Source of the DNA: Leptidea sinapis
Taxonomy: Eukaryota; Arthropoda; Insecta; Lepidoptera; Pieridae
Length of the DNA stretch: 64,000 nt
Assembly (NCBI RefSeq): GCF_905404315.1
Contig: NC_066311.1
Coordinates: 1,860,001 to 1,924,000 of the forward strand
Direction of reading: 5' to 3'
The notes beneath the pieces were generated by a model. That model saw only the letters and a program-made list of their open reading frames with translations. It was not told the origin of the DNA and made no database searches. Shown piece after piece: positions 1-11,300 of this stretch; within the stretch, counting starts at the first letter, position 1, and each line of letters opens with the position of its first letter. The translations under genes were made by a program, and so were the position numbers.

Positions 1-853
1 CCTCATCTAATGTACTCCGACGATCCTGGCCAGATCGTCGGTCCATCTTATGAGGGCCTACCAATACTTCATCTTCCGGTACGTGGTTGCCATTCGAGGA
101 CTTTACTGCTCCATCAGCCATCTGTCTGTCAAACTATGTGGCCCGCCCACTGCCACTTAAGTTTCGTAATCATTTGGGCTATGTTTCTCTTTGGTTCTCC
201 TACGGATCTTCTTTTTTGATTCGATCTCACAGGGAAACTCCGAGCATAGCCCTCTCCATTGCCCTCTGAGCGACCATGAGCTTTCTCATCAAGCCCATAG
301 CGACCACGTCTGCGTACCGTTAGGCATCACTAGCTACATACACTGGTTGAAAAGCTTCGTCTTCAGACACTGTGGTATTTGGGGTGAGAAGATTTTACGG
401 AGCTTCCCGAACGCTGCCATCCGAGTTGGATTCGACGAGTGACCTCTTTCGCTAAATTGGACCTGCCCAATCTGGATTGTTTGTCCGAGGTAGACGTTCT
501 GGTCAACAATTTCGAGGGTACAGCTCCCAATTGTTATGGGAGTAGGTGCGACATGGACATTTGTCATGATCTTCGTCTTGTCCATGTTCATTTTTAGATC
601 CACTCCTTGGGAAACTGTGTTGAGGCCATCGAACATATGGCTAAAAAAGACATCTTCTGTGTCATGCTTGCGGCGGTTTGCCTCAAGGATGACGGAATTG
701 AATAGTTTCTGGAGGATCTTAAGTACAGGAGTACCACCAACTCTCAGAATCTCGACTGTAATTCCTTCATCACACGGCGCCTTGTTGTTTTTAAGCTGTT
801 TTAGGGCCATACTAATCTCGTACAGGCTGACGTCTGGGATATCTTCGGTATAG
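1..853 (-). pseudogene. Non-LTR retrotransposon relic (reverse transcriptase to 3' end)
   Basis: On the - strand an open stretch (810 down to 334) reads MALKQLKNNKAPCDEGITVE, a typical non-LTR reverse transcriptase start (KNNKAPG-like). It later reads NMDKTKIMTN and VYLGQTI, the palm and thumb region. The YADD catalytic block is missing, so the copy is internally deleted. The far end (about 10-60) matches a C-terminal motif also seen at 46985-47265. The relic lies in a Pax6 intron, antisense to the gene. Confidence 0.75.
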
Positions 854-1196
854 TTTTCAAATCAAGGAACATAATTTATTTTTAATATTTTGGGCGTAAA
901 TCCTAAAAATGGATGCACATACGATATAAAAATATTTTCTAGCAAAATATTGTCAACTCTTTTCTAGAGTACAACTGTGTGTTTGGATAAAAAAAAATTA
1001 AAAACAGTAGATATTGTTAATTCAAACACGTAAAGTTAACAGTTTTTAATTATTTATATATCAGTATTATTAAAACGCTCACGTTTTGTATAAGAGGATG
1101 TTTCAAAAGCTTTTAGGAAGAACTCAAGAAATTCGCTATTTAAAATTCCTAAATATTATATACCTGAGCAGGTAATGAAATAAGGTTTTGTTCTAG

Positions 1197-1373
1197 GTGA
1201 TGAACCCCTGGAAGGTATCGAATGTCTAAATTCTGATGAAACGGGATCTGGAGACAACTCCAACGCTGGCTCAAGCGGTGCTGATGAAGACGCGGCGAGG
1301 CTGCGGCTGAAGAGGAAACTGCAACGGAATAGAACCAGTTTCACGAACGAGCAAATCGACAGTTTGGAAAGAG
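1197..1373 (+). CDS. Pax6: Pax6 exon: linker and homeodomain helix 1
   Basis: The acceptor is ttctag and the donor is GAAAGAG|gtgcgg. The exon begins with the last two bases of a codon and ends after one base. It reads an acidic Gly/Ser-rich linker (DEPLEGIECLNSDETGSGD) and then the start of the homeodomain, up to SLER. Confidence 0.95.
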
Positions 1374-4300
1374 GTGCGGATTTTTTTCCATTTTTCCTTA
1401 TCTATTTTAGCGTTCACTATTCAAAAAGAGAGAGGATTTATTTACATATTTCTTAACTTACTCGTGTACATCGCTTCACATAGATTGCAATTAAAATATT
1501 TTTTTGGAGGATAAAGGCATAAATATCGACTTAAAAGAGTAGTAATGAGTTTTTCCTACTTTTTCTTATTAAAACCCTAACTTTTGAAATACATAAATGT
1601 TGTCTTTACCTCGTTGAATAAAACAGGTTTGATTTGATTTGTAATCAGTTACACAAAAGTATCGGGTAAGTTAAAGGTTAATAAGGTAGATGCTAGATAG
1701 TAAAGCAAAGTAAACTAGTAGAAAAAACGTTGACAAAACAGTAAAAGATATGTAATTTCACAGTAAGAAACGACGACGAAAATTCGTTAAAACTAGCGGT
1801 TTTTCGTCTGTTGTTAAGATCGAAATAGTTCAACTAATTCTGTGTTAAATGCATTATTGTCATAAGTAATATATTTACTGCACTGTTACATCTGGCCCAT
1901 ACTTCTATACGGATGTGAGGCGTGGACTATAAAAGAAGAACTCAGAAAACGTATAGAAGCTTTTGAAATGTGGGCATATAGACGTATGTTGGCCATAAGT
2001 TGGACCCACAAGGTCACAAATGTGGAAGTTCTGCGCCGCGTCAATCAAAAACGCGAACTCATGCAAACTATCAAGATGAGGAAAGTCGCATATTTGGGGC
2101 ATGTGCTTAGGCACGAGAGGTACAAAGTCCTACAACTCATCTTGATGGGAAAAGTTGCCGGAAGAAGAGGCGTAGGTCGCAGACAAAAGTCTTGGCTGCG
2201 CAACATCCGAGAGTGGACTGGCATCGCAAGTGCGGCAGAACTATTTCGCCTCGCGAAGGACAAACAATTAAAACTACAAAGCTGACCGCCAACCTTCGCT
2301 AGTCGGAGAGGCACGCGAAGAAGAAGAATATATTTACAAGACTAACTCGTGCTTTATTAGCTTTATTTATGTATGGCACTATCAAACTTTTTTTATTTTT
2401 TACGGTATTATAATATCGTTAATATTACGAGTAGCGATAATTAATGGCCCTAATCCTATTAGCTAAATCCGTAACAGTGGTCATAAGATCTGAGTCGTAA
2501 AGTCGTTCTAATTGTTTAATATAAAGTCAGTTTTAAGACAATTGGGAGGAATCTTACTAAGTTAAAAGACCATAATTACTGTTCCAGAATTCGAGAGGAC
2601 ACACTATCCGGACGTGTTTGCCAGAGAAAGGCTGGCTGCTAAAATAGGACTGCCAGAGGCCAGAATACAGGTAAGCTGCTAATGACGGTAGTTGTACAAT
2701 AACTTATACCTACTGGAGGTGTCGTCTTGATTGCTTGTAACACGAGTTATATCCAGCTGTAATCTACTCGCCGCTTAGTCTTTTATCAGCGTTTGTAGCA
2801 ATAGCACGTCTTTTTGTCCAGAGTTTTATTTAAAATATGACTCTGTGTGTATCATAGCTCTATTAATCTGTTTTAATAACTCTAAAAACACAAGTATAAG
2901 TCAGAAAAGACCTTTTACCACTAAGTTCGAACAAGCTTAATTTAAGTTATATTCTTTCTATTAAATCAGTGACGTCATGTCATAGCGGTGACAACTGGCA
3001 ACTTATATATATAAACGTCTAGATGGACTGTGAGAGCTGTGAAAACGTCGAAAAACGTTAAAATTAAAAAAAAATTGTTAACCTCTATTTTGAGCAATGC
3101 ACGCACGTGCACTTTGTGTTAGTGTGCACTAACACAAAGTGACATACAAATTGCGAATGTAAGACTGTAATCTTGTCACGCACACTACAGTAATAAAGCT
3201 GGCCCTGTTTTCGTCAGTTGTCTAACAGCAACAGGCTCTATCTAGACGTATAAATTATCTAAGATATGAAATTTATTATTATTATTAAATGCTCGGCCTA
3301 TTGTCTAAAAGCTGAACCCTTTATTTAAAAAAAAAGGAATAATTATCTTATTTTATCTTAGGAATTCTATTTATCTTAGGAATAATTATCATATTACCGC
3401 GTTCATAACCTAACGATAAAGTAAGAAATAATGTTTCTAATAACGTTTTATCTCACAAAATAAGTCACAAATAACTATAACATAAATAACTCTACATTTC
3501 TATACTCCATGTTCCAACAATTACAATAATTTATGCGCTGCATCTTACGTTTAATTTTTAACTGCTTACTGTTTCTTAAACGTCGTAACCGAAACATTTG
3601 TATCTATTTTATTTAATACAGCAAGCATACTGTAAGCTAAAAAAAATACTCTTCAATACATTAAATGTCTTCATGACGATGTACTTCTGAAAAGAGTCCA
3701 ATCAAATAATAGGACTAAGATAACTTGCATGAAAGGGTTGATGAATGTAGCGCACGCAAGAGGAGTTAGTGACCTATCTCTATCTATCTCTCTTTGGAAG
3801 ACAGGCGTGATAATAAGACAGGTTGAGCTCAATTTGGTTGCCGATAGCGTAGCTTGTTGTTGTTAACCTAAGCCGACATTAAGGTGTGGTTCTCGAATCG
3901 ACGCGCGAAGTGGCGCCGAGAGGAGAAGATACGGAGTCAGCGCCGCAGTCCGGAGTGCCCGTACTCTGCGCCCGCGCAGGCTCCGGTGTCGAGCCTGGCG
4001 CCCGCTCCTGTGGGCCCGCCACATCCGCATCACGCCTACCAGCCCGTCAACGTGGATACTTACAGGTGAGGCACTATATATATGAAGACTACAGGGGAAA
4101 AACAATGAATGTCAATTGTTAGTTAATTTACATAAACTCAAAATAAAACTAATGAAAGTCTATATTTTTTGTCTAAATTGTTAAAAACAATTTTTTTATT
4201 TCCATTTTATCAGGATTATATGATTCAATACTAAACTAAAAATAAGTAAAATATAACAAGAAATTCTTAGATAGTTTTATTAAATTTTAAAAGAGTCACA

Positions 4301-7055
4301 CAGAAAAGTGCAAGTACAATGATGGTCAATGACATTCACTGTTGTTGCTAATTTTTGATCACAAAATGTTCTTGATAAAAATCCTCTATCGTCTTATGGT
4401 TAAATGTGGTAGATGACAAATCATTTAAAACTGGATTAATATACACACATAATACCATCAAACATTTCGCGCCATGCGTCAGACTTCAGTCAATGGCGCC
4501 CGGCCCGCCCGACGTCTGGGCTGTCAAAGTTGACATTCCCTATATATGCATATTCGCGCGCGGACGTTCACGATTCTTGACAAGTTTTTTTTTTTTCGAG
4601 AGGAGTAAAATACATTTACGTATTGAAGACCCCGAAACGGGGCCCATATGTCGGGCTCGGGTGTAAACACCCCCTACCGACTAAAAACCTCCTCTGTGCT
4701 GATAGCCCTATAGGCTTTTACAGCGAAGCCGGGTGGGGGCTTTGGAGGCCGAAAATGTAGCTCACAGGCGCGAGGCGTCTCGGACGGAGACTCGAACCTC
4801 GGACCGCCTGCTCACTAGGCTGGATGGAGAGAAGATCACTAACGATCTAATATATCGTTAGTCCAGTGGACTCTAGGTTTGAAGAGACTTCGCACTCGCC
4901 GGCGAGTGCGGTGATATATGTATGTAAGTACGTGTGAGTGTATGTAAGTACGCGTGGAGTGTATGTAAGTGTGTGACTATTTGTGTGTAGTGTTATTGTA
5001 GGTGTGTGATTTGTGATGTGAGTGTGAGTGGTGTTAAACGTTTACAGGACGAGGACTATCTCGTCGGGCTTCTATCAAAGTGTGTGAATCGTATTATATT
5101 AGGTTGTGGCCGCTCCAAATCGTCAAAGTGACGAGTGGCAGCGGTTTGATGTACACGGCCGCGCCTACGTCTTCGAGGGCGGTGTGGTTGGTTTGGTGTT
5201 GGTGTCGCGTTCGCGATCGTAATATAGTCGTCCGGGTCGACTAGTACGTGTCGAGGTCGCCTCTGTTTGTTCAGACTCTGGTCTAGAGGAGTGTAAGCAC
5301 ATGCCACCCTGACCAAGATATTAGGGTGCTCGGCCACCTTATCAAAGTAGCGTCGCGATATCTCCTTGAAATGTGTTGACAAGTACAAACAAGCAATTAT
5401 TTGGCTGTAACTGTGACATCGACGATTGTTGTTTCCTAATTTTTTGCTGAGGTTTGGGTACACACAAATGCCGCTAGATGGCATTATTAGCTAATTTTTT
5501 ATTTTTACTGACATTCCTTGTTTTTCCCCCGTAGTCTTCATATGAGGTATTTGAGGTATTTTTACGCAATCATGACACCCTCGGTTCCCTTATCACACTC
5601 GCCTGTGGTACGCGAAATGACGATCTCGATTTAAGAACTTTATTTCTCAGCTGAATATTACAATATTCACTTGCAGAGAAAATGTTTTCTAATTACTGTA
5701 AAATATTATGTGAGCCGTGAGAATATAACAATATCTATATTATATCGATTATTTTTCTTGTTTAAATATAAATATTACCAAAGTAAGTAAAGTGGAAAAA
5801 AAACAGTAAACACACACTATATGAAAATTTAAGCTTGAACCTCATACACCATTACAAAAATGAAAATTTTAAAATTAAAAATAAATACTAAAAATGAATG
5901 TTGTTGTGGTATATTCCAGCCCGCTGACTCCGATGGGTTATGGCGCCAGTGGGATGGTGAACGACGCGTCTGTCTGCGAGGGCTCCGAGGCCGACCTCTG
6001 CAAGGGAGGGTTCCTGGGCTACCCAAGATATGATCTTGGCTACCGGCAACCACATCCCTACGTCAACCACGGCTACCAGCACGAACCTGCTTCTCCGCCA
6101 TCAGGTATATTTCAAACAGTATTTTTCATTAAATTAAATTTGAAAACACCGTTAATAAATTTTGGTAACAAATTTAATTTAATTAATCCCATATGAGGCA
6201 CCCAGTGAGGCACTTCCCACATTAAAATTAACAATCGCAACATAAATATTAAATTGCCAAACCCAGTTTTAGTACCACTAAAGCAAACAAGTAATTTATG
6301 GGAAATCCTGTTAGATTCAATAATAAACTCCCCACGACCATAATATAATTGCCTGACAAAACATTCAAGACATATGTAGAAACTGTTTTAATGGAAAGAG
6401 GTTAATATACCATTAAAGAGTATATTGAGGATGAAGAAGTTTATCGTCCGGTTCCTTGAATATCGTGAGTCTCTGTGACCCCCGTAGCATCAACTACTTA
6501 TGTATTTTTATTTACTTACGTAATTAACTTTTTGACGCTTTTGCACACTTGATTTTGTAAATATTTTATGACTTTTACAAATGCTTTTATAAGTTTACGT
6601 CAATAAAAAAAAATATATTTTCATTTTGAAGTTTTGAAGCGCTTTAGTCTTTTTTATGAAAATAAGGGAGACGAGCAGGACGTTAAGCTGTTGATAATTG
6701 ATACGCCCTGCTCATTACAATGCAGTGCCGCTTAGGATTATTGAAATACCCTAAAATTCTGAGCGGCACTACAACTGCGCTCGTCATCTTGAGACGTAAG
6801 ATGTCAAGTCTCATTTGCCCAGTAATTTCACTAGCTACGGCGTTACACATTACTGCTTTACGGCAGAAATAGGCGCCGTTGTGGTGCCCATAATCTAGCC
6901 GGTATCTGGTGCAAAGGAGCCTGTCACTGGTGATGGTTTTTTCAAAGTATATTATTTATTCTACAGAGTTGGGCGGTCTTCTGGGGGCGGGAGTGTCCGT
7001 TCCCTTAGCAGTTCCCGGACAAGAGTCTCAACAGTACTGGTCCCGTTTGCAGTGA
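1197..7055 (+). CDS. Pax6: Pax6 (eyeless/twin-of-eyeless type) transcription factor, 3' part, five exons
   Basis: Pax6 is a nuclear DNA-binding regulator of eye and head development. Five exons join in phase: 1197-1373, 2588-2670, 3884-4065, 5920-6104 and 6967-7055, giving 237 residues plus stop. Visible parts are an acidic Ser/Gly linker, then a full paired-class homeodomain (RNRTSFTNEQIDSLER, then EFERTHYPDVFARERLAAK, then VWFSNRRAKWRREEK, with Ser at homeodomain position 50 as in Pax proteins), a Pro/Ser/Tyr-rich transactivation tail, and the conserved end QQYWSRLQ. The paired domain and start codon lie upstream of the window. Introns split the homeodomain twice. Drosophila ey lacks the RLQ end while toy keeps it, so the gene is toy-like, but I do not separate the two paralogues firmly. 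The family assignment is very secure; the exon joints come from GT/AG sites and phase. Confidence 0.96.
1890..2335 (+). pseudogene. Non-LTR retrotransposon C-terminal relic
   Basis: The open frame reads LYGCEAWTIKEELRKRIEAF, then VAYLGHVLRHERY, then WLRNIREWTG, and stops near 2284. This is the usual C-terminal part of a LINE reverse-transcriptase polyprotein, followed by a GAAGAAGAA-type tail. It is 5'-truncated, lies in the Pax6 intron between two homeodomain exons, and belongs to a different family from the relic at 1-853. Confidence 0.75.
2588..2670 (+). CDS. Pax6: Pax6 exon: homeodomain helix 2
   Basis: The exon is 83 bases between acceptor gttccag and donor ATACAG|gtaagc. It encodes EFERTHYPDVFARERLAAK and then IGLPEARIQ. 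The phase matches both neighbours, and the sequence is near-invariant in Pax6. Confidence 0.96.
2965..3275. mobile_element. Palindromic MITE-like element with a perfect central hairpin
   Basis: The two halves are inverted copies: the left has 'aaacgtctagatgg' and the right, reversed, has 'tacgtctagatag'. At the centre 'cactttgtgttagtg' (from ~3111) is followed after two bases by its exact reverse complement. Half-copies of the same family occur near 53495-53610 and 40440-40535. It lies in a Pax6 intron and has no coding capacity. Confidence 0.6.
3884..4065 (+). CDS. Pax6: Pax6 exon: homeodomain helix 3 and proline-rich tail
   Basis: The acceptor is cattaag and the donor is TTACAG|gtgagg. It encodes the recognition helix VWFSNRRAKWRREEK, then a GC-rich Pro/Ala/Ser/His segment ending VNVDTY. 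The recognition helix carries the Ser50 typical of Pax homeodomains. Confidence 0.95.
4082..5541. mobile_element. 1.46 kb inverted-repeat DNA element in a Pax6 intron
   Basis: The left end reads atgaagactac.ggggaaaaacaa.gaatgtca, and the right end is its near-exact reverse complement (~33 bp, a few mismatches), flanked by AT-rich sequence. Inside are a GC-rich block with a tRNA B-box-like stretch (around 4785-4800, - strand), a GTATGTAAGT-like repeat (4915-5010), and an unidentified 142-codon open frame on the - strand (5056-5484) rich in Arg, Pro and His. No transposase motif was recognised. It is probably a non-autonomous DNA transposon with internal insertions. Confidence 0.6.
4915..5010. 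repeat. Degenerate GTATGTAAGT/GT-rich repeat
   Basis: Several imperfect copies of 'gtgtatgtaagtacg' follow each other within the 4082-5541 element. This is simple-sequence expansion with no coding role seen. Confidence 0.5.
5920..6104 (+). CDS. Pax6: Pax6 exon: transactivation domain
   Basis: The acceptor is atattccag and the donor is CCATCAG|gtatat. It reads SPLTPMGYGASGMVNDAS, an acidic stretch, then Tyr/His/Pro-rich sequence (YPRYDLGYRQPHPYVNHGY). The composition fits the Pax6 PST-rich activation domain. Confidence 0.92.
6655..6935 (+). repeat. ~300 bp dispersed repeat, copy 1 of 9
   Basis: The family unit starts near 'gacgagcaggacgtt', contains an inverted pair 'gtgccgctcagga' / 'ctgagcggcac', and ends 'gcaaaggagcct...cactggt'. 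Nine copies in the window, in both orientations, share this order. I know such units from lepidopteran genomes but do not assign a class. This copy lies just upstream of the last Pax6 exon. Confidence 0.7.
6967..7055 (+). CDS. Pax6: Pax6 terminal coding exon
   Basis: The acceptor is attctacag. The exon reads LGAGVSVPLAVPGQ, then QQYWSRLQ and TGA. This C-terminal motif is shared by toy and vertebrate Pax6. The exon follows directly after a ~300 bp dispersed repeat (6655-6935) that sits just upstream of its acceptor. Confidence 0.94.
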
Positions 7056-7436
7056 CCCTGGTGGAGCTAGACGTGCACGAACATCCTGGACAACAAACAA
7101 CACATAACACCTGTTTCTAATATGTTTATAATGTCATGTATGGTCTTGAGCGGTCAACGGAATTGATGCGCTGTTTCTATTTATTATAGAGATAAAGTAG
7201 GCTTTGCACTATTGGGTGCCGATTACAATACCTCAGGGTAATGTGATTGTGTTACCACTCAGATCATACTGTGTTCTATTATTTCCATTTATATACTCCC
7301 GCGTAGGGTTACCATCCGTAGGATTAATCCGGACTTTTAGACTAGACCGGGTTTTTAGTTACTCAGCAACCCTCATTGCGGAAAGTAATAAATATCCTAA
7401 AAAGTTTTTGTATCATATTTAATTTTACCTATCTGT

Positions 7437-7442
7437 AATAAA
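7437..7442 (+). terminator. Candidate Pax6 polyadenylation signal
   Basis: AATAAA lies about 380 bases past the Pax6 stop in non-repetitive AT-rich sequence. The signal is plausible but unproven, and other signals further downstream are possible. Confidence 0.35.
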
Positions 7443-7574
7443 GCATACGATAAAGTATCTATAAGGTGACAATATTTATTTTTCTTGTAGCCCCGCCATC
7501 TATTTAACATCATTATTATCTGTTAGTTGACAGTATCAGTTGTTTTATGAGTCTGTGACTTACATCTCTACATC

Positions 7575-7918
7575 CCTACTAATATTATAAATGTGAATGT
7601 AAGTTTGTTTGTTACGCCTTTACGCCAGAGCTAATGAACCGATTTTGATGAAATTTGGTACAGAAATGGACTAGAGCTTGGGTGAGGACATATGCTACAT
7701 TTTATTTAAGCGGCAATAATCCTTGGTTCCCGTGGGATTTGTGAAAAACAGTAATTCATGGCGACTAGCAATCTTCCTCAAAATAAGAATCATATAATAT
7801 GTCGGGAACGGGAACTGCAACTGGCATAGGACATGAGATAATCTTTAATTCCTAACTTGCTATTTTCAAAAACCCTTTATCTACACGGGCGAAGTCGCAG
7901 GCATCAGCTAGTTTGATT
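7575..7918 (+). repeat. Dispersed lepidopteran repeat with 'ctactaatattataaat' start and 'cagctagt' end
   Basis: It starts 'cctactaatattataaatg', runs through 'gaaccgattttgatgaaattt', and ends 'gggcgaagtcgcaggcatc' followed by 'agctagt'. The same tail occurs at 17575-17601 and 29770-29797, which fits a family of truncated RTE-like or non-autonomous retroposons. It has no coding capacity. Confidence 0.55.
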
Positions 7919-7959
7919 ATAATTGAGCAATTGTCACAGAGTCTCGTGCCAGACTTTGG

Positions 7960-8120
7960 CAAGACTACACGTCCTGAGGATGCCTCTTGTAGAGGCGAAA
8001 CACGTGTCGAATGGTTTTAAAAACAAATGTTGGCGGAATTAACACTGAAGAAAACTTAAATCATTTGTATAATTATGGATTTCCGCAAAGTAACGCCTAA
8101 TTCAATAAATTTTCTACGAT
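7960..8120 (+). repeat. Dispersed repeat shared with 45870-46030
   Basis: The segment 'tcctgaggatgcctcttgta' through 'attatggatttccgcaaa' and 'aattcaataaattt' recurs reverse-complemented at 45870-46030 with moderate divergence. It is non-coding and of unknown class. Confidence 0.6.
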
Positions 8121-8569
8121 TTAGGTAATTCAATGTGTCCAACTTTCATCAAAGTGACCTTACTACGAATACTTTATTTATTTTTATCTGTGGTTTCATT
8201 GCATGTCTACACAATAGTAGGTACATACTATTGTTACGTTTTTGGCTATTTATACTAATTTGTATGTCTGTATATTTTGGTTAGCTGTATTCCTAGTTGT
8301 ATTTACTACGTTATTTAGGACTTTTAGTTTGTAGGTTTAGTTTTAGTCCAAAGCTACAAATTTTCGGTAAATTCTCAATGTAAGTAGGTACCTACCTAGT
8401 ACATATAATTGATATTTTATGTAACTAATATTTTCTTTGTGAGTACGAAATATTCAACAGAATGTATTTAGCCAAATGATTTAGTCACAAACTTATTACT
8501 TAGACACAAAAGTAGATTTTTTTTTATAATAACAATAGTACTTATATTAGGTATTTTTAGCCTGAACAA
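8121..8569. other. AT-rich intergenic DNA
   Basis: I see no gene, RNA or clear repeat here, only short AT-rich sequence with many stops in all frames. Confidence 0.5.
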
Positions 8570-9110
8570 GTGCAAACGTTTTCTTAATCTAAGCCTACAA
8601 TCTATAAAGAGTACTAAGACTTTACTTACGTATGCTACTACCAGTGTTAGGCTCCTTTGCACAGGATGCGGGCTAGATTATGGTTACCACAACGGCGCCT
8701 ATTTCTGCCGTGAAGCAGTCATGTGTAAACATTATTGTGTTTCGGTCTGAAGGGCGCCGAAGCTAGTGAAGTTACTGGGCAAATGTGACTTAAAATCTTA
8801 TGTCTCAAGACGACGAGCGCAATTGTAGTGCCGCTCAGAATTTTTGGGATTTTCAAGAATCTTGAGCGGCACTGCATTGTTATGGGTCCCATATTTTCAT
8901 ACAAACGTAAAACTTATCTTAGTGTAAGTTTAGCATAAACTTTGATTATGTTTTTATATTCATTTGACAGCTGAAATTATGCTGAGCTTAAGCTAAGACT
9001 AATGTAAAAGTCAAGCTCGCGTTTTATCACACTCAGCTAAGTTGTACGTAAGTAATGTGTGAGCAAAGTTTAAGTACGTTCAATAGATATCAACCTTAGA
9101 TTCCAGTATT
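8570..9110. mobile_element. Palindromic MITE interrupted by a dispersed repeat
   Basis: The outer parts ('agagtactaagactttactt' near 8608; 'gtcaagctcgcgttttatca' near 9012) match the palindromic element at 46594-46800. A ~250 bp copy of the nine-copy repeat (8640-8890, inverted) sits inside, so the MITE is the older insertion. Confidence 0.6.
8640..8890 (-). repeat. ~300 bp dispersed repeat, copy 2 of 9
   Basis: Reverse orientation. It has the 'aggctcctttgcacaggatg' end, 'tagattatgg', and the 'gtgccgctcagaa...gagcggcac' inverted pair. It is nested in a MITE. Confidence 0.7.
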
Positions 9111-9787
9111 GCTTTTATGTGGGTTGTACTTTCGTATAGATACATACTGGCAAGCTTCTATTTCAAATATTTGTAGAACAGCACTCCTAGGTGCACTGGT
9201 TATTTATTTTTCCCAAAATTTGTAAACATTTATTAATAAAAAAAAGTATGTGTATACTTATGTATGCACGCAAGAAGTTATACTTCTTTGGCCTAACAAA
9301 GCAAAAATCCTTAATTTCTTTATTCCACGTGCTATTCTACGTTTGTAGAAATAATAATATTGTAAAAATCTTGCAAAGATGGCTTTGACAATTAATTATT
9401 AATTAACGAATACGGCTGTACGGGGTTGAAACCTTTGCCTATCCTAATAATGGACGAAGAAACCAAAAAAATATAACAGACAGCAATAACAATAAACAAT
9501 AAAAGTGATAAGTGTCAGAAAATTTTAGGAACCAACTTCAACCTGTTACTTTTGTGTTACAGTAATGCTCGCGCATCTTAAAATTTCACTCTCATCATTT
9601 TTTCATAACGCGCCCAAAGAAGTATAACTTCAAAACTCATTTTGTCACCTTAAGCAAGTCATCTCGGTCATATAAATCATCGGTGCGGTTGGGTGAGGAG
9701 CATGTGTGAAAATTTCCGAACATAAAATGGAAACCCCCTGAAATTGTGAATTTAATAGCTAGTTCAGTAGGATTTTCGCATAAAATC

Positions 9788-10060
9788 GAGGACGAGACGA
9801 GCAGGACGTTCAGCTGATGGCATTTGATACGTCATGCCCATGACAATGTAGTGCCGCTCAGAATTCTTGAAATATCCAAAAAATCTTAGTATCACTACAA
9901 TTGCGCTCGTCACCTTGAGACATTAGATATTAAGTCTCATTTGCCCAGTAATTTCCCGTAACACAGTAATGTTTACATATTACTGCTTCACGGCAGAAAA
10001 AGGTGCCGTTGTGGTACCCATTATCTAGCCGGCATCCTGTGCAAGGGAGCCTCCCACTGG
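9788..10060 (+). repeat. ~300 bp dispersed repeat, copy 3 of 9
   Basis: It starts 'gaggacgagacgagcaggac' and ends 'caagggagcctcccactggt', the same order as the other copies. The inner inverted pair is damaged ('cttagtatcac'). Confidence 0.7.
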
Positions 10061-10889
10061 TAGGATTGATTCCCACTCCTATGATTTGTATGCATCGCAG
10101 GATATTGAAAATTGGACATTTGTACTATAATATGTAGTAACACACGAGCCCCAGTAGTAAAAATCATTTTTAAATTACAAAGAATAAAACATATCCATTT
10201 AACAATAGCCGGCACAAAACTAATTGTGAGCACAAAATATGGCTCAAATTGTATTTAATGTAAATTTAGAATAATCTTACAAATATGAGTTTGTAATGTA
10301 AAAGGTGTTTCGATAATTTAAGTAAGTAGGTATATTGCAAGGGCAAAGCCGCCGTGTAAAGAAGAATGTGTACAAACTGAATTTATTTATTTTATTATCT
10401 GGTAACACTACCACTCCAGCAGAAGTACTAATTTCTGGTAATGAATGTATTATGATGGTCGATCAGTTCAAGCAGATTTTCGGAACCCCTGGTAAATGAA
10501 AAATACAATGTGTCTTTGCAACGTGAAGTGATCGAGTCTGGGTCCCTGATAATTCGAGCTTGTTGTACATTCAACATTGTCAAATACTTCTGAATAATTC
10601 AATTCAAAACTAAAACGGACTTCAAGTTTTCTTTGTACCCAAACTCCGTTGGTAGGAATGAAAGATGCGGTTAACGATTGTCAAAACTATGAAATTATGC
10701 AAATCAAGAACTAATCTTGTTATTTAAAATCGAATCTTATTATAATTGCTTGTTGAAATTCCGAATCTATACGGATATACAGAGCGAGCAAAGCAAACTC
10801 GGCGTCAACTTATTAAGTTTTATTATTTTCAATTAATATTTTACTGTTGTGACAAAACTTACGCACTGGTAATCATTTAAGATATGTTT
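10061..10889. other. Intergenic DNA, nothing recognised
   Basis: Short AT-rich sequence with no plausible exon, RNA gene or inverted repeat that I can support. Confidence 0.45.
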
Positions 10890-11300
10890 GCGTGCCAGTT
10901 GAATGCAGTCGGGGTTCGGGGTAAAAAGTGGTAGTATCTCCCCCCGCTGTCCGCACGCCTCGCGCGTCTACAGTGTAGTGTTGTGCCGTCCTTGTAAGCT
11001 ATCGTATCGAGAGCCGTCACGGGGTTCCTATCCGGCCATTGCAAGCCACAATGGGTCTCAGTGAATCAAACCTAAACCTCAAAAGTAGATCCTAGGATTT
11101 AAGTGCATTTTAATCCCCAAATCATAATCATAATATAAGTACGCTTACCGTGTTATCGCGTTTTTAGTAAATTTGCTTATATAAAAACAGATAAGGTTCA
11201 GTTCCAATATAACGAGTTATTATTCATCGCCAGCACGAGAAATGGCGAAAAATGTTTTAGGTATGTGTGTTGAAGAAAGATAAAACAAAAATTTGAGATT
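10890..11300 (+). repeat. Dispersed element, inverted partner of 28275-28860
   Basis: 'agttgaatgcagtcggggt' near 10897 and 'gagaaatggcgaaaaatgtt' near 11240 both recur as reverse complements at 28830-28855 and 28290-28325. The two regions are therefore diverged inverted copies of one ~400-550 bp element. No ORF was seen. Confidence 0.6.

Noticed and set aside
4406..4666. 86-codon + strand ORF in a Pax6 intron
   Set aside because: It lies inside the inverted-repeat element, with no family similarity and no splice sites that fit Pax6.
5056..5484. 142-codon frame as a host gene
   Set aside because: It is enclosed in a transposon-like element and lacks recognisable domains; kept only as part of that element.
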